A DNA stretch of 64,000 nucleotides from contig OZ025871.1 in NCBI GenBank assembly GCA_964019415.1, forward strand, positions 11,170,936 to 11,234,935, written 5' to 3'. This document shows positions 20,435-31,599 of this stretch, piece by piece (positions within the stretch are counted from its first letter, which is position 1; each line of letters starts with the position of its first letter). This DNA comes from Ianthella basta. Lineage: Eukaryota > Porifera > Demospongiae > Verongiida > Ianthellidae. Both the position numbers and the translations under genes were made by a program. The notes under the pieces are model-generated. The model was not told where the DNA came from. It saw nothing but the letters and a program-made list of their open reading frames with translations, and made no database searches.

Positions 20435-22283
20435 TTATTGGTTTTGGATCTGTTTACTATACTGTTCTCTTGTTGGGCTGTTCAACATGAAGTATTCAGC
20501 ACTGGTTCGTCCAGTCACAATCTTCATTAGACGCAGTCTGTGTAAGGACTTGGAAACACCGAGTTCAATCAGCATTTCATCACTCAGGCAAGCCATTGTT
20601 TCTCCATCAATCTGTTCTTGTTCAAAGCCATCCTTGTAAGCAGACAGGTTCATTGCTTCCAACAACTTGAGGATGTCCTCCTTCTGCAGTGTCTTCAAGT
20701 AGGCAATGTTTGCTTCTTGACTCACAGACACAGGCACTTCCTCCTTGCAATTGTTTGCTGGTAGGTCACTCACAAAGGGAGTCTCCCTAGCCTTGGAAAT
20801 ACGAGAAGATACATGCTGAGGTCTTGCTATGGTCATTGCATCCATAGAATCATAAATGTGGGCTGTTTGGGTACACAGTTCCGACCCTGATAACTGCATT
20901 TGAGTATTTGGCAATGATCTATTTAAGGGGTTAAATGGTTGCCTTGCCACAAGCCAGCCAGACGTTGCTGGATCTACATTATGCTGCTCTTCAGCACAAT
21001 CCACTGAGACAGCAAGGTACGATGGATTGGAATCCATAGCCACCTTATATGCAGGGCTACTTCGCTGTCTTTCTGGGTGCCGTATCACTCCATAGTATCC
21101 AGTATGAGCGTAATCATAAATCTTATCCATGCAGTGTTTTCTGCTGCTTTGGCACCATCGTCACTACAGTGAGGTTGAGGCTAACCGGCACCTCTGCCAT
21201 GCGTGAGAAGCTTGTAACGTCTTCAACAGTGGTACCTTCTGTAGCTTTCATCATTCCTACCAACATGTCCTCTTTATGAATCCTTTCAACAGTGATAATA
21301 TTGATGTACAAGGTATCACAGTCAGAGATGGTCCTCATGGTGAAGGGTGGCTTGAGGTGATTGAGGGCCCTTTTTAAACTGATCCTCACATCTCTGGCTA
21401 GGACACTGAAGCGGCCTTTGCAATCTGGTGTAATATTCACGATCTCGCCACTTTCACTCTTAGCATGCAGTACACCCTGCACTTGTCGCTGATATTTCGC
21501 TTGTTTCCTCATTTCCTTGGGAAAGAGAAGTGTTCCAACTGGGACTAATCTCTCAGAGTGCGCTCTAAGTGTAAACTCTTCACTGACTGCGATGACTGGC
21601 GGCAGGGACTTACACTGCAAGAGCTCTTTTGCTGTGATCTTGCCCAAACTCTGAGGACGACTATGCTCAAGCATCAAGACGGCTATGGGAGCAAGATCAA
21701 AGGCCTCTGTGTGTACTGGGACGACATAGGTGGACCCGTCTACCTGGGCTCTACAGGTGGCCACTAAAGTGCTCTTCTTCTCCAAAACGACAAACAACTG
21801 TGCCAGACCGAAGCTGTAAGAATCGCATAAAGAGCTCTTCCCATCTCTTACCTTCACTAAGCAAGGCAGATCATGCGTCTTCTTTACTTTAATGAATTCC
21901 TTGAGGGACATAGGCTTACCGCTTGCCAACAGCTCATAATCCGACGACGATGCCAATTCCAGCGCGTGGTGATCTTGCGTCAGTGGCTGATTGCAATCCG
22001 CCTTCGTAGATGAATCTGTTGATACTAATGCTTCCTTAGTGGGTACTACCGCCAGCCGTGAACCAGCCGTTCCTCTGTCATATGCATCCCTGCGGTTACC
22101 GCCGCTTGCCTCAGTAGAAGAAACGAGTCCGCCTCTCCGCACCGTTTCAGTAGCGTTGTCGGTTCTGCTGTCTCTGTGTGTCACTGGCGGTGGTAGTACT
22201 GTCCTGCCTCTGGACCAGCGAGCTGGAGCTGATGGCTTAGGAAGGAGAGGAGGTCGAGTATCTGCTGCTCTGTGCCTGGACAT
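20435..22283 (-). pseudogene. CABIT-SAM gene split by a frameshift (unit 1)
   Basis: The 5' part, ATG 22283 to a stop at 21123, encodes 386 residues: Pro-rich N-terminus (LLPKPSAPARWSRGR) and a full CABIT domain (LPCLVKVRDG, CKGRFSVLARD). Compared with its paralogues (ACACTGGATGAGATTTATG type) four extra bases, CATG, lie at about 21128-21133, which shifts the frame just before the IYDYAHTGYYGV motif. The 3' part (20435-21130) continues in the other frame with tyrosine motifs and a complete, well-conserved SAM domain, and happens to begin with ATG (MDKIYDYAH). Strictly this is a broken gene. Because both halves are otherwise intact the mutation is recent, and the transcript could still yield a CABIT-only protein. 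Confidence 0.8.
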
Positions 22284-22435
22284 GATCTAGACAACTGGAC
22301 GTTCCCCGATCATGAAGTGTTCTATTGATTGTTTACAATTTGTGATGAGATTGTAATATGACAACTACGCATGTGTACGATAATGCTAAGAACGCGTGTG
22401 TGAGAGGGAGGGGCCCGACGCCGAAGGGAATGCAA
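22284..22435 (-). promoter_or_regulatory. conserved 5' flank of array genes (putative promoter)
   Basis: Just upstream of the ATG the + strand word ctggacgttcc..tgatcatgaa recurs in seven units (about 22296, 26685, 31412, 34617, 39240, 42571, 45902). About 110-130 bases upstream comes a GC-rich word, gggaggggcccgacgccg or a variant, again in every unit (about 22407, 26793, 31501, 34725, 39351, 42682, 46012) in otherwise AT-rich DNA. Recent shared ancestry explains part of the conservation; the GC-rich block is a reasonable core-promoter candidate. Confidence 0.4.
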
Positions 22436-22926
22436 TGTGCCGGCAGCCAATTGAATTATATGCGCGTAACAAATATTATATACTTCACACAGATGATCAC
22501 GTGGCTCAGAGGGTAACAGACAATTTATTTGCATGCATGCATGCACATACCGTTCTGCATGGCAATAGAGTATAAACTAATATGACGTACTTTCATCATG
22601 TTACATTACTGGTAGTGTATCAATTGCAAGGTACTATTATATTATATGTTTTAATTTGTTAAAGAAAAACGTAAGTCACATTTATTTTCTGCATGCATGC
22701 ACACACAATGCCATATGTAAAGGTATAAATGCTTGAAATATGTGATACAGGACAGCAATGTTGGCCAGTGTCTCACAGAGATATTTTAACATAATTATAT
22801 TACTTTGTTCACTGCACATCGTCTAAGGGCTATACCTAGCTCCTCTCTGTCATGCAACTTGGCAAAACAACCACCTACTGCAATGTTTTTAAACTACAAA
22901 CTACTACCTTTCTGTAACACATTAGT

Positions 22927-23078
22927 GCAGTGGAACCTACATGTCTAAGGCAGCCACTTGTGGGCTAGTTCTAACTGATCATTATTGAGAGGTGGCTGTT
23001 CTACAGAGGTATACTGTGCAACGCTTTAGTGCTATTTGAGGCCAGGGTAGCTGGCTGTTTTAGAGAGGTGGCCAATGC
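22927..23078. repeat. short interspersed repeat (MITE-like), unit 1
   Basis: Starts cagtggaacctacatgtcta and ends with ggctgttttagagaggtggc. It is the same family as 9650-9835 and 36122-36300. It abuts the SAM-half relic that follows, whose C-terminal end is missing at this border. Confidence 0.65.
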
Positions 23079-23079
23079 A

Positions 23080-23600
23080 AGCTGAGTCAACATTTCGTAC
23101 TCAGGCAAGCCATTGTATCTCCATCAATGTGCTCTTGTGCAAGGCTACTTTTATTAACTGAAAGATTCATTGCTTTCAACAATTGGAGGATGTATATTGA
23201 ATTTCCTTCTGTAGCGTTTTCAAGTAGGCAATGTCTGCATCACAGTCATTCTCTTCTTGAAACTGATTTGTGGAGAGGGACACTTCCTCCTTGGTTTCTT
23301 GTAGGTCACTCACAGGGTGTGTCCCCGTAGTCATGGAGACAATGGAGGGCACATGTTCTGGTACAAGTGAGACCATGTTGTTATATATTACGTAATCCAT
23401 AGATTCATAATTGGGTTCAGCTTTGAGGTCGCAATCATGCAAGCTTCTGTCTCTGATAACTGCATTGGAGTTTTTAGCATGCATTGATCTTGCAGAAGAC
23501 TTTGGTAGTTTCCTAGCCGTAAGCCAGCCATGCAGTGTAGTTGCATATATGTATAGATGCATATAGTTGCACAGATGTATATATATTATTTAATTATACG
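23080..23600 (-). pseudogene. SAM-half relic of a CABIT-SAM gene (unit 1)
   Basis: On the minus strand, sequence homologous to the linker and SAM domain of the array genes can be followed: LPKSSARSMHAKNSN (compare LPKTPVQLS), NYESMDYV, SDLQETKEEVSLS (compare SDLPATKEEVPVS), DADIAYLKTLQKE, then a frame change and a degraded DGDTMACLSEY-like SAM core. No CABIT half precedes it. The same relic stands in six further units, so it was part of the ancestral duplicated block and is long dead. Confidence 0.75.
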
Positions 23601-23866
23601 TATAGGATGCTGTTCTTCAGCATAATATATTCCCATACATTTGCTGACCATGGAGCCTATATATACACGGGCCTGTACTTGTATAATTATAGATCTAGCT
23701 ACAGTATATTATTAAGTACATCTACATGCTCTATATAACAGTCATGTCAATATCATAATTAGTATAGTCATCCATGCAAGTTTTCGGTTGCGCAGCTGCT
23801 TCCTGTACAACAGTATTATTATATATATAATTGTGTAGAACATGAAAACCTTACTACAAATTTGTA

Positions 23867-24194
23867 TCATTTAAAAGTGGCATAACTGTGCTCGATGCTC
23901 TACACAATCTTCAGCTAATTTAAGAAAAAGGCATTAGTCAGGGCTGGTATCAATCTGTTGTAGCCATAGTCCTTTGGATATGCAAAAACTGTACAAACTA
24001 GTGTATAAAAATTCCTTTAGAATTAAAAGGGATTTAGGAATGGCTAGCAGAAAAAGTATAGAAACAAGCAACAGTAACTCAACACCATGATGAACCACAT
24101 TGCCGTGAAGTTCGCTATGCATTCCTAATTTCCTTGTACAGCTACATGGGCCCAAATGTATAGTTAGCTAGTCCCATGTAGCTACAAGGAAAAT
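23867..24194. repeat. hairpin element with its right arm mostly deleted
   Basis: Matches the left arm and loop of the complete hairpin at 28267-28852 (starts tcatttaaaagtggc) and then jumps, after gtagctacaaggaaaat, to the sequence that follows the complete copy. The right arm has been lost by deletion. Confidence 0.8.
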
Positions 24195-24195
24195 G

Positions 24196-24615
24196 GGGAG
24201 GACAAATTTCCTGCCGCTCCAGCGCTGTACTTATCGGATTGCCACCGGCGCTCAGATCCTAGTCCTTGACCTAGGTACGTAAGTCCTCGTACACGATTTG
24301 GGTCCGTAGGTGCCCTGTGTCGTGCGCTAGGAGCGCGCAAAAATTCGGTGGGAAGAACAAGAGGAATATGAAAAGACAAAATGGGGTACGAGCAGCCTAT
24401 GACGCTTTTCTCTTACGTGCACTCTAAGTTGCTTTTTGGTACGCTGCCGTCGTAAATACATCAAAATAAGCCTATCCATGGCCTTTAATTGTTCTTTGCC
24501 ACTGCCGTTTGGCTAGTTTCACTGAAGCGCCCCAATACATTAAGATAGGACGCCATTTTGAACCGGGCACATTCCTAAATAGACGTCACGAGCGTGACGT
24601 CTGATATATAGGAAA
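24196..24615. repeat. GC-richer insert shared by units 1 and 2
   Basis: About 420 bases (ggacaaatttcctgcc to gagcgtgacgtctgatat) with a near-identical copy at 28920-29336. It is absent from units 3-7, where caaatttgtatata runs straight into ggaaacgac. With the adjacent hairpin it forms one block inserted before units 1 and 2 separated. It ends in a small palindrome (agacgtcacg/cgtgacgtct). No gene seen. Confidence 0.7.
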
Positions 24616-24838
24616 CGACCCATTATAGTCTGGAAAGTAAATATAAGCTTGCATGTAATAAAGCATGATATACATAATCTAAATGTGACAATGTTATAAC
24701 CAAAGTAATATGAACTTCAATTATTCACCTATAGCTACATGGCAAAATCCATGGTTACTTAAAGGCACAACTTAACAATACAACCTATATGTCACTGCGC
24801 CAGCTGTATAATTATTGGTTTAGATCTGTTTGCTACTG

Positions 24839-26671
24839 TTATGTTGTTGGGTTATTTAGCATGAAGGAATTGGCACTGGTCTGGCCGGTTACAATCATCA
24901 TTAGACGCAGTCTGTGTAGGGACTTGGAAACACCAAGTTCAATCAGCATTTCATCACTCAGGCAAGCCATTGTTTCTCCATCAATCTGCTTTTGTTCAAA
25001 GCCGTCCTTGTAAGCAGACAGGTTCATAGCATCCAACAATTTGAGGATGTCCTCCTTCTGCAGTGTCTTCAAGTAGGCAATGTTTGCATCATAATCATAG
25101 ATGATTCCTTCTTGACTCTCGGACACAGGCACTTCCTCCTTGGTTGCTGGTAGGTCACTCACAAAGGGAGTCTCCATAGCTGTGGAAACAGAAGATACTT
25201 GCTGAGGTCTTGCTATGGCCATTGAATCCATTGAATCATAAATGTGATCTGTTTGGGCGCACAGTTCCGTCTCTGATAACTGCACTGGAGTTTTTGGCAA
25301 TGATCTAGTTGAAGGACGAGGCAGTTGCCTTGCCACAAGCCAGCCGGACATTGCTGGATCTACATTACGCTGTTCTTCAGCACGATCCACTGGGACAGCA
25401 TGGTGCAATGGATTGGAATACATAGCCACCGTATGTGCAGGGCTACTTCGCTGCTTTTCTGGTTGCCGTATCACTCCATGGTATCCAGTATGAGCAAAAT
25501 CATAAATCTCATCCAGTGTCTTCTGCTGCTGTGGCACCATCGCCACTACAGTGAGGTTGAGGCTAACTGGCAGCTCTGCCATGCGTGAGAAGCTTGTAAC
25601 ATCTTCAACAGTGGTACCTTCTGTAGCTTTCATCATTCCTACCAACATGTCCTCTTTATGAATCCTTTCAACAGTGATAATATTGACGTACAAGGTATCG
25701 CGGTCAGAGATGGTCCTCATGGTGAAGGGTGGCTTGAGGTGATTGAGGGCCTTTCGTAAACTGATCCTCACATCTCTGGCTAGGACACTGAAGCGGCCTT
25801 TGCAACCTGGTGTAATATTCACGATCTCGCCACTTTCACTCTTAGCATGCAGCACACCCTGCACCTGTCGCTGGTATTTTGCTTGTTTCCTAACTTCCTT
25901 GGGAAAGAGAAGTGTTCCAACTGGGACTAACCTCTCAGAGTGGGCTCGAAGTGTAAACTCTTCACTGACTGCGATGACTGGCGGTAGTGACTTACACTGC
26001 AAGAGCTCTTCTGCTGTGATCTTGCCCAAACTCTGAGGACGACTATGATCCAGCATAAAGACGGCTGTGGGAGCAAGATCAAAGGCCACTGTGTGTACTG
26101 GGACGACATAGGTGGACCCGTCTGCCTGGGCTCTACAGGTGGCCACTAGAGTGCTCTTCTTCTCCAAAACGACAAACATCTGTGCCAGACCGAAACTGTA
26201 AGAATCGCATAAAGAGCTCTTCCCAGCTCTCACCTTCACTAAGCAAGGCAGATCACGCATCTTCTTTACTTTACTGAATTCCTTGAGGGACATAGGCTTA
26301 CCGCTTGCCAAAAGCTCATAATCCGACGACGATGCCAATTTCAGCGCGTGATCATCTTGCGTCAGTGTCTGATTGTAATCCGCCTTCGTAGATGAAGCTG
26401 CTGGCATTAGTGCTGCCTTAATGGGTACTCCCGCCAGCCATGAACCAGCTGTTCCTCTGCCATATGCATCCCTTTCCCTGCGGTTAGCGCCACTTGTCTC
26501 AGTAGAAGAAACGAGTCCGCCTCTCCGCACCGTTTCAGTAGCGTTGTCGGTTCTGCTGTCTCTGTGTGGCACTGGCAGCGGTAGTACTGTCCTGCCTCTG
26601 GACCAGCGAGCTGCAGTTGATGGCTTAGGAAGGAGAAGAGGTCGAGTATCTGGTGCTCTGTGCCTGTACAT
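24839..26671 (-). CDS. CABIT-SAM adaptor protein (610 aa, unit 2)
   Basis: Single-exon gene, ATG 26671 (MYRHRAPDTRPLLLPKPS). The N-terminus is Pro- and Arg-rich (RGRTVLPLPVPHRDSR). The CABIT domain covers about 125-380: LPCLVKVRAG at 141-150, SYSFGLAQMFVVLEKKSTLV, PVHTVAFDLAP, ELLQCKSLPPVIAVSEEF, GCKGRFSVLARD at 289-300. The linker holds EIYDFAHTGYHGV, NPLHHAVPVD (the usual NPSY tyrosine is lost here), HIYDSMDSM and GIIYDYDANI. The SAM domain spans 530-598 (ILKLLDAMNLSAYKDGF, IDGETMACL, IELGVSKSLHRLRLM). It is close to the protein of unit 3 (29567-31396), and both share the extra IIYDYDA motif before the SAM domain. Probable cytoplasmic tyrosine-kinase adaptor, by analogy with GAREM. Confidence 0.9.
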   Translation of the reverse strand: MYRHRAPDTRPLLLPKPSTAARWSRGRTVLPLPVPHRDSRTDNATETVRRGGLVSSTETSGANRRERDAYGRGTAGSWLAGVPIKAALMPAASSTKADYNQTLTQDDHALKLASSSDYELLASGKPMSLKEFSKVKKMRDLPCLVKVRAGKSSLCDSYSFGLAQMFVVLEKKSTLVATCRAQADGSTYVVPVHTVAFDLAPTAVFMLDHSRPQSLGKITAEELLQCKSLPPVIAVSEEFTLRAHSERLVPVGTLLFPKEVRKQAKYQRQVQGVLHAKSESGEIVNITPGCKGRFSVLARDVRISLRKALNHLKPPFTMRTISDRDTLYVNIITVERIHKEDMLVGMMKATEGTTVEDVTSFSRMAELPVSLNLTVVAMVPQQQKTLDEIYDFAHTGYHGVIRQPEKQRSSPAHTVAMYSNPLHHAVPVDRAEEQRNVDPAMSGWLVARQLPRPSTRSLPKTPVQLSETELCAQTDHIYDSMDSMAIARPQQVSSVSTAMETPFVSDLPATKEEVPVSESQEGIIYDYDANIAYLKTLQKEDILKLLDAMNLSAYKDGFEQKQIDGETMACLSDEMLIELGVSKSLHRLRLMMIVTGQTSANSFMLNNPTT

Positions 26672-27320
26672 GATCTAGATAACTGGACGTTCCCTGATCA
26701 TGAAGTGCTGCTTTGATTGTTTCAGTGCAATTTGTAATGAAGTTGTAATATGAGAATGTGGACGATAATGCTAAGAACGCGTGTGTGAGAGGGAGGGGCC
26801 CGACGCCGGCCGAAGGGAATGCAATGTGCCGGCAACTAATTGAATAAACATAATTACGCGCATATATATGCGCGTAACATAATACTTCACACAGATGATC
26901 ACGTGGCTCAGAGGGTAACAGACAATTTATTTGCATGCATGTGTGTGTGCATGCATCCATGCATGCACATACCGTTCTGCATGGCAATAGAGTATAAACT
27001 AATACGACGTACTTTCATCATGTTACAGTACTGGTAGTGTATCAAGGTTATATGTTTTGTTAAAGAAAACGCAAGTCACAGTTATTTTCTGCATGCATGC
27101 ACACACAATGCCATATGTAAAGGTATAAATGCTTGAAATATGTGATACAGGACAGTGATGTTGGCCATGCAGTGTCTCACACAGATAATTTAACATAATT
27201 ATATTACTTTGTTCACTGCACATCGTCTAAGGGCTATACCTAGCTCCTCTCTGTCATGCAACTTGGCAAAACAACCACCTACTGCAATATCTTTAAACTA
27301 CAATTTTCTGTAACACATTA

Positions 27321-27466
27321 GTGCAGTGGAACCTACATGTCTAAGGCAGCCACTTGTGGGCTAGTTCTAACTGATCATTATTGAGAGGTGGCTGTTCCAC
27401 AGAGGTATACTGCGCAATGCTTTAGTGCTATTTGAGGCCAGGGAAGCTGGCTGTTTTAGAGAGGTG
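27321..27466. repeat. short interspersed repeat (MITE-like), unit 2
   Basis: Near-identical to 22927-23078, at the same place in the unit and again abutting the SAM-half relic. Confidence 0.65.
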
Positions 27467-27469
27467 GCC

Positions 27470-27990
27470 AATGCAAGCTGAGTCAACATTTCGTACTCAG
27501 GCAAGCCATTGTATCTCCATCAATGTGCTCTTGTGCAAGGCTATTTTTATAAACTGAAAGATTCATTGCTTTCAACAATTGGAGGATGTATATTGAATTT
27601 CCTTCTGTAGCGTTTTCAAGTAGGCAATGTCTGCATCACAGTCATTCCCTTCTTGAAACTGACTTGTGGAGAGGGACACTTCCTCCTTGGTTTCTTGTAG
27701 GTCACTCACAGGGTGTGTCCCCGTAGTCATGGAGACAGTAAAGGGCACATGTTCTGGTACAAGTGAGACCATGTTGTTATATATTACGTAATCCAAAGAT
27801 TCATAGTTAGGTTCAGCTTTGAGGTCGCAATCATGCAAGCTTCTGTCTCTGATAACTGCATTGGAGTTTTTAGCATGCATTGATCTTGCAGAAGACTTTG
27901 GTAGTTTCCTAGCCGTAAGCCAGCCATGCAGTGTAGTTGCATATATGTATAGATGCATATAGTTGCACAGATGTATATATATTATTTAAT
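27470..27990 (-). pseudogene. SAM-half relic (unit 2)
   Basis: Nearly the same sequence as the relic at 23080-23600, with the same frame damage after DADIAYLKTLQKE. It is therefore part of the block duplicated between units 1 and 2. Confidence 0.75.
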
Positions 27991-28266
27991 TATACGTATA
28001 GGATGCTGTTCTTCAGCATAATATATTCCCATACATTTGCTGACCATGGAGCCTATATATACACGGGCCTGTACTTGTATAATTATAGATCTAGCTACAG
28101 TATATTATTAAGTACATCTACATGCTCTATATAACAGTCATGTCAATATCGTAATTACTATAGTCATCCATGCAAGTTTTCGGTTGCGCAGCTGCTTCCT
28201 GTACAACAGTATTATTATATATATAATTGTGTAGAACATGAAAACCTTACTACAAATTTGTATATA

Positions 28267-28852
28267 TCATTTAAAAGTGGCGTAACTGTGCTCGATGCTC
28301 TACACAATCTTCAGCGAATTTAAGGAAAAGGCATTAGTCAGGGCTGGTATCAATCTGTTGTAACCATAGTCCTTTGGATATGCAAAAACTGTACAAACTA
28401 GTGTATAAAAATTCCTTTAGAATTAGAAGGGATTTAGGAAGGGCTAGCAGAAAAATATAGAAACAAGCAACAGTAACTCAACACCATGATGAACCACATT
28501 GCCGTGAAGTTCGCTATGCATTCCTATTTTCCTTGTACAGCTACATGGCCCAAATGTATAGTTAGCTAGTCCCATGTAGCTACAAGGAAAATAGGAATGC
28601 ATAGCGAACTTCACGGCAATGTGGTTCATCATGGTGTTGATTTACTGTTGCTTGTTTCAATACTTTTTCTGCTAGCCCATTCCTAAATCCCTTTTAATTC
28701 TAAAGGAATTTTTATACACTAGTTTGTACAGTTTTTGCATATCCAAAGGACTATGGTTACAACAGATTGATACCAGCTCTGACTAATGCTTTTCCTTACA
28801 TTAGCTGAAGATTGTGTAGAGCATCGAGCACAGTTACGCCACTTTTAAATGA
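28267..28852. repeat. long hairpin (foldback/MITE), 283-bp arms
   Basis: Bases 28267-28549 are the near-perfect reverse complement of 28570-28852, with a loop of about 20 bases (caaatgtatagttagctagt region). Total length 586 bp, no ORF of note. The high arm identity suggests either youth or ongoing arm homogenisation. A half-deleted copy is at 23867-24194. Confidence 0.9.
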
Positions 28853-28919
28853 AGCGGCTACCGTGTACCGTACGGTATACCAGCGCAACATAATGGCGGC
28901 ACTGGGGTATCTTTAATCC

Positions 28920-29336
28920 ACGGGAGAGGACAAATTTCCTGCCCGCTCCAGCGCTGTACTTATCGGATTGCTACCGGCGCTCAGATCCTAGTCCTTGACC
29001 TAGGTACGTAAGTCCTCGTACACGATTTGGGTCCGTAGGTGCCCTGTGTCGTGCGCTAGGAGCGCGCAAAAATTCGGTGGGAAGAACAAGAAGAATATGA
29101 AAAGACAAAATGGGGTACGAGCAGCCTATGACGCTTTTCTCTTACGTGCACTCTAAGTTGCTTTTGGGTACGCTGCCGTCGTAAATACATCAAAATAAGC
29201 CTATCCATGGCCTTTAATTGTTCTTTGCCACTGCCGTTTGGCTAGTTTCACTGAAGCGCCCCAATACATTAAGATAGGGACGCCATTTTGAACCGGGCAC
29301 ATTCCTAAATAGACGTCACGAGCGTGACGTCTGATA
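28920..29336. repeat. GC-richer insert, second copy
   Basis: Near-identical to 24196-24615. Between the hairpin and this block lies a short stretch (about 28853-28919, with accgtgtaccgtacggtata) that is missing from the unit-1 copy, so the unit-2 copy shows the fuller insert. Confidence 0.7.
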
Positions 29337-29566
29337 TATAGGAAACGACCCATTATAGTCTGGAAAGTAAATATAAGCTTGCATGTAATAAAGCATGATA
29401 TACATAATCTAAACGTGACAATGTTATAACCAAGTTAATATGAACTTCAATTATTCACCTATAGTTACATGGCAAAATCCATGGTTACTTAAAGGCACAA
29501 CTTAACAATACAGCCTATATGTCACTGCCAGCTGTATAATTATTGGTTTAGATCTGTTTGCTACTG

Positions 29567-31396
29567 TTATGTTGTTGGGTTATTTAGCATGAAGGAATTG
29601 GCACTGGTCCGGCCGGTTACAATCATCATTAGACGCAGTCTGTGTAGGGACTTGGAAACACCAAGTTCAATCAGCATTTCATCACTCAGGCAAGCCATTG
29701 TTTCTCCATCAATCTGCTTTTGTTCAAAGCCGTCCTTGTAAGCAGACAGGTTCATAGCATCCAACAATTTGAGGATGTCCTCTTTCTGCAGTGTCTTCAA
29801 GTAGGCAATGTTTGCATCATAATCATAGATGATTCCTTCTTGACTCTCGGACACAGGCACTTCCTCCTTGGTTGCTGGTAGGTCACTCACAAAGGGAGTC
29901 TCCATAGCTGTGGAAACAGAAGATACTTGCTGAGGTCTTGCTATGGCCATTGAATCCATTGAATCATAAATGTGATCTGTTTGGGCGCACAGTTCCGTCT
30001 CTGATAACTGCACTGGAGTTTTTGGCAATGATCTAGCTGAAGGGTGAGGCAGTTGCCTTGCCACAGGCCAGCCAGACATTGCTGGATCTACATTACGCTG
30101 TTCTTCAGCACGATCCACTGGGACAGCATGGTACGATGGATTGGAATACATAGCCACCGTATGTGCAGGGCTACTTCGCTGCTTTTCTGGTTGCCGTATC
30201 ACTCCATGGTATCCAGTATGAGCAAAATCATAAATCTCATCCAGTGTCTTCTGCTGCTGTGGCACCATCGTCACTACAGTGAGGTTGAGGCTAACTGGCA
30301 GCTCTGCCATGCGTAAGAAGCTTGCAACGTCTTTAACAGTGGTACCTTCTGTAGCTTTCATCATTCCTACCAACATGTCCTCTTTATGAATCCTTTCAAC
30401 AGTGATAATATTGGCGTACACGGTATCACAGTCAGAGATGGTCCTCATGGTGAAGGGTGGCTTGAGGTGATTGAGGGCCTTTCGTAAACTGATCCTCACA
30501 TCTCTGGCTAGGACACTGAAGCGGCCTTTGCAATCTGGTGTAATATTCACGATCTCGCCACTTTCACTCTTAGCATGCAGCCCACCCTGCACCTGTCGCT
30601 GGTCTTTCGCTTGTTTCCTCACTTCCTTGGGAAAGAGAAGTGTTCCAACTGGGACTAACCTCTCAGAGTGGGCTCGAAGTGTAAACTCTTCACTGACTGC
30701 GATGACTGGCGGTAGTGACTTACACTGCAAGAGCTCTTCTGCTGTGATCTTGCCCAAACTCTGAGGACGACTATGCTCGAACATCAAGACGGCTGTGGGA
30801 GCAAGATCAAAGGCCTCTGTGTGTACTGGGACGACATAGGTGGACCCGTCTGCCTGGGCTCTACAGGTGGCCACTAGAGTGCTCTTCTTCTCCAAAACGA
30901 CAAACATCTGTGCCAGACCGAAACTGTAAGAATCGCATAAAGAGCTCTTCCCAGCTCTCACCTTCACTAAGCAAGGCAGATCACGCATCTTCTTTACTTT
31001 ACTGAACTCCTTGAGAGACATAGGCTTACCACTTGCCAAAAGCTCATAATCCGACATCGATGCCAATTTCAGCGCGTGATCATCTTGCGTCAGTGTCTGA
31101 TTGTAATCCGCCTTCGTAGACGAGTCTGCTGGCATTATTGCTGCCTTAGTGGGTACTCCCGCCAGCAGTGAACTAGCTGTTCCTCTGCCATATGCATCCC
31201 TTTCCCTGCGGTTAGCGCCGCTTGTCTCAGTAGAGGAAACGAGTCCGCCTCTCCGCACCGTTTCAGTAGCGTTGTCGGTTCTGCTGTCTCTGTGTGTCAC
31301 TGGCGGCGGTAGTACTGTCCTGCCTCTGGACCAGCGAGCTGCAGTTGATGGCTTAGGAAGAAGAGGTCGAGTATCTGGTGCTCTGTACCTGGACAT
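29567..31396 (-). CDS. CABIT-SAM adaptor protein (609 aa, unit 3)
   Basis: Single-exon gene, ATG 31396 (MSRYRAPDTRPLLPKPS). Same layout as the unit-2 protein: Pro/Arg-rich N-terminus, CABIT domain at about 124-379 (LPCLVKVRAG, DCKGRFSVLARD), linker tyrosines in EIYDFAHTGYHGV, NPSYHAVPVD, HIYDSMDSM and GIIYDYDANI, SAM domain at 529-597. It keeps the NPSY tyrosine that the unit-2 protein has lost. Differences between units 2 and 3 are scattered single substitutions, so both are probably functional and of recent common origin. Confidence 0.9.
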   Translation of the reverse strand: MSRYRAPDTRPLLPKPSTAARWSRGRTVLPPPVTHRDSRTDNATETVRRGGLVSSTETSGANRRERDAYGRGTASSLLAGVPTKAAIMPADSSTKADYNQTLTQDDHALKLASMSDYELLASGKPMSLKEFSKVKKMRDLPCLVKVRAGKSSLCDSYSFGLAQMFVVLEKKSTLVATCRAQADGSTYVVPVHTEAFDLAPTAVLMFEHSRPQSLGKITAEELLQCKSLPPVIAVSEEFTLRAHSERLVPVGTLLFPKEVRKQAKDQRQVQGGLHAKSESGEIVNITPDCKGRFSVLARDVRISLRKALNHLKPPFTMRTISDCDTVYANIITVERIHKEDMLVGMMKATEGTTVKDVASFLRMAELPVSLNLTVVTMVPQQQKTLDEIYDFAHTGYHGVIRQPEKQRSSPAHTVAMYSNPSYHAVPVDRAEEQRNVDPAMSGWPVARQLPHPSARSLPKTPVQLSETELCAQTDHIYDSMDSMAIARPQQVSSVSTAMETPFVSDLPATKEEVPVSESQEGIIYDYDANIAYLKTLQKEDILKLLDAMNLSAYKDGFEQKQIDGETMACLSDEMLIELGVSKSLHRLRLMMIVTGRTSANSFMLNNPTT

Positions 31397-31558
31397 GATC
31401 TATAGAACTGGACGTTCCCTGATCATGAACTGTTCTATTGATTGTTTGCAATTTGTGATGAGTTTGTAATAACGATAGTGCAAAGAACGCATTTGTGGGA
31501 GGGAGGGGCCCGGCGACGAAGGGAATGCAGTGGGCCGGCAACTAATTGATTAGTTATA

Positions 31559-31586
31559 TCAATCAATCAATCAATCAATCAATCAA
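31559..31586. repeat. (TCAA)n microsatellite, 7 units
   Basis: An exact tetranucleotide run in the upstream flank of unit 3. Confidence 0.95.
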
Positions 31587-31599
31587 TGATATTAGAGTG

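Noticed and set aside
25743-26036. Recurrent + strand frames of about 97-120 codons opposite the CABIT domain of every array gene
   Set aside because: They follow from the conserved codons of the sense strand and have no features of their own.
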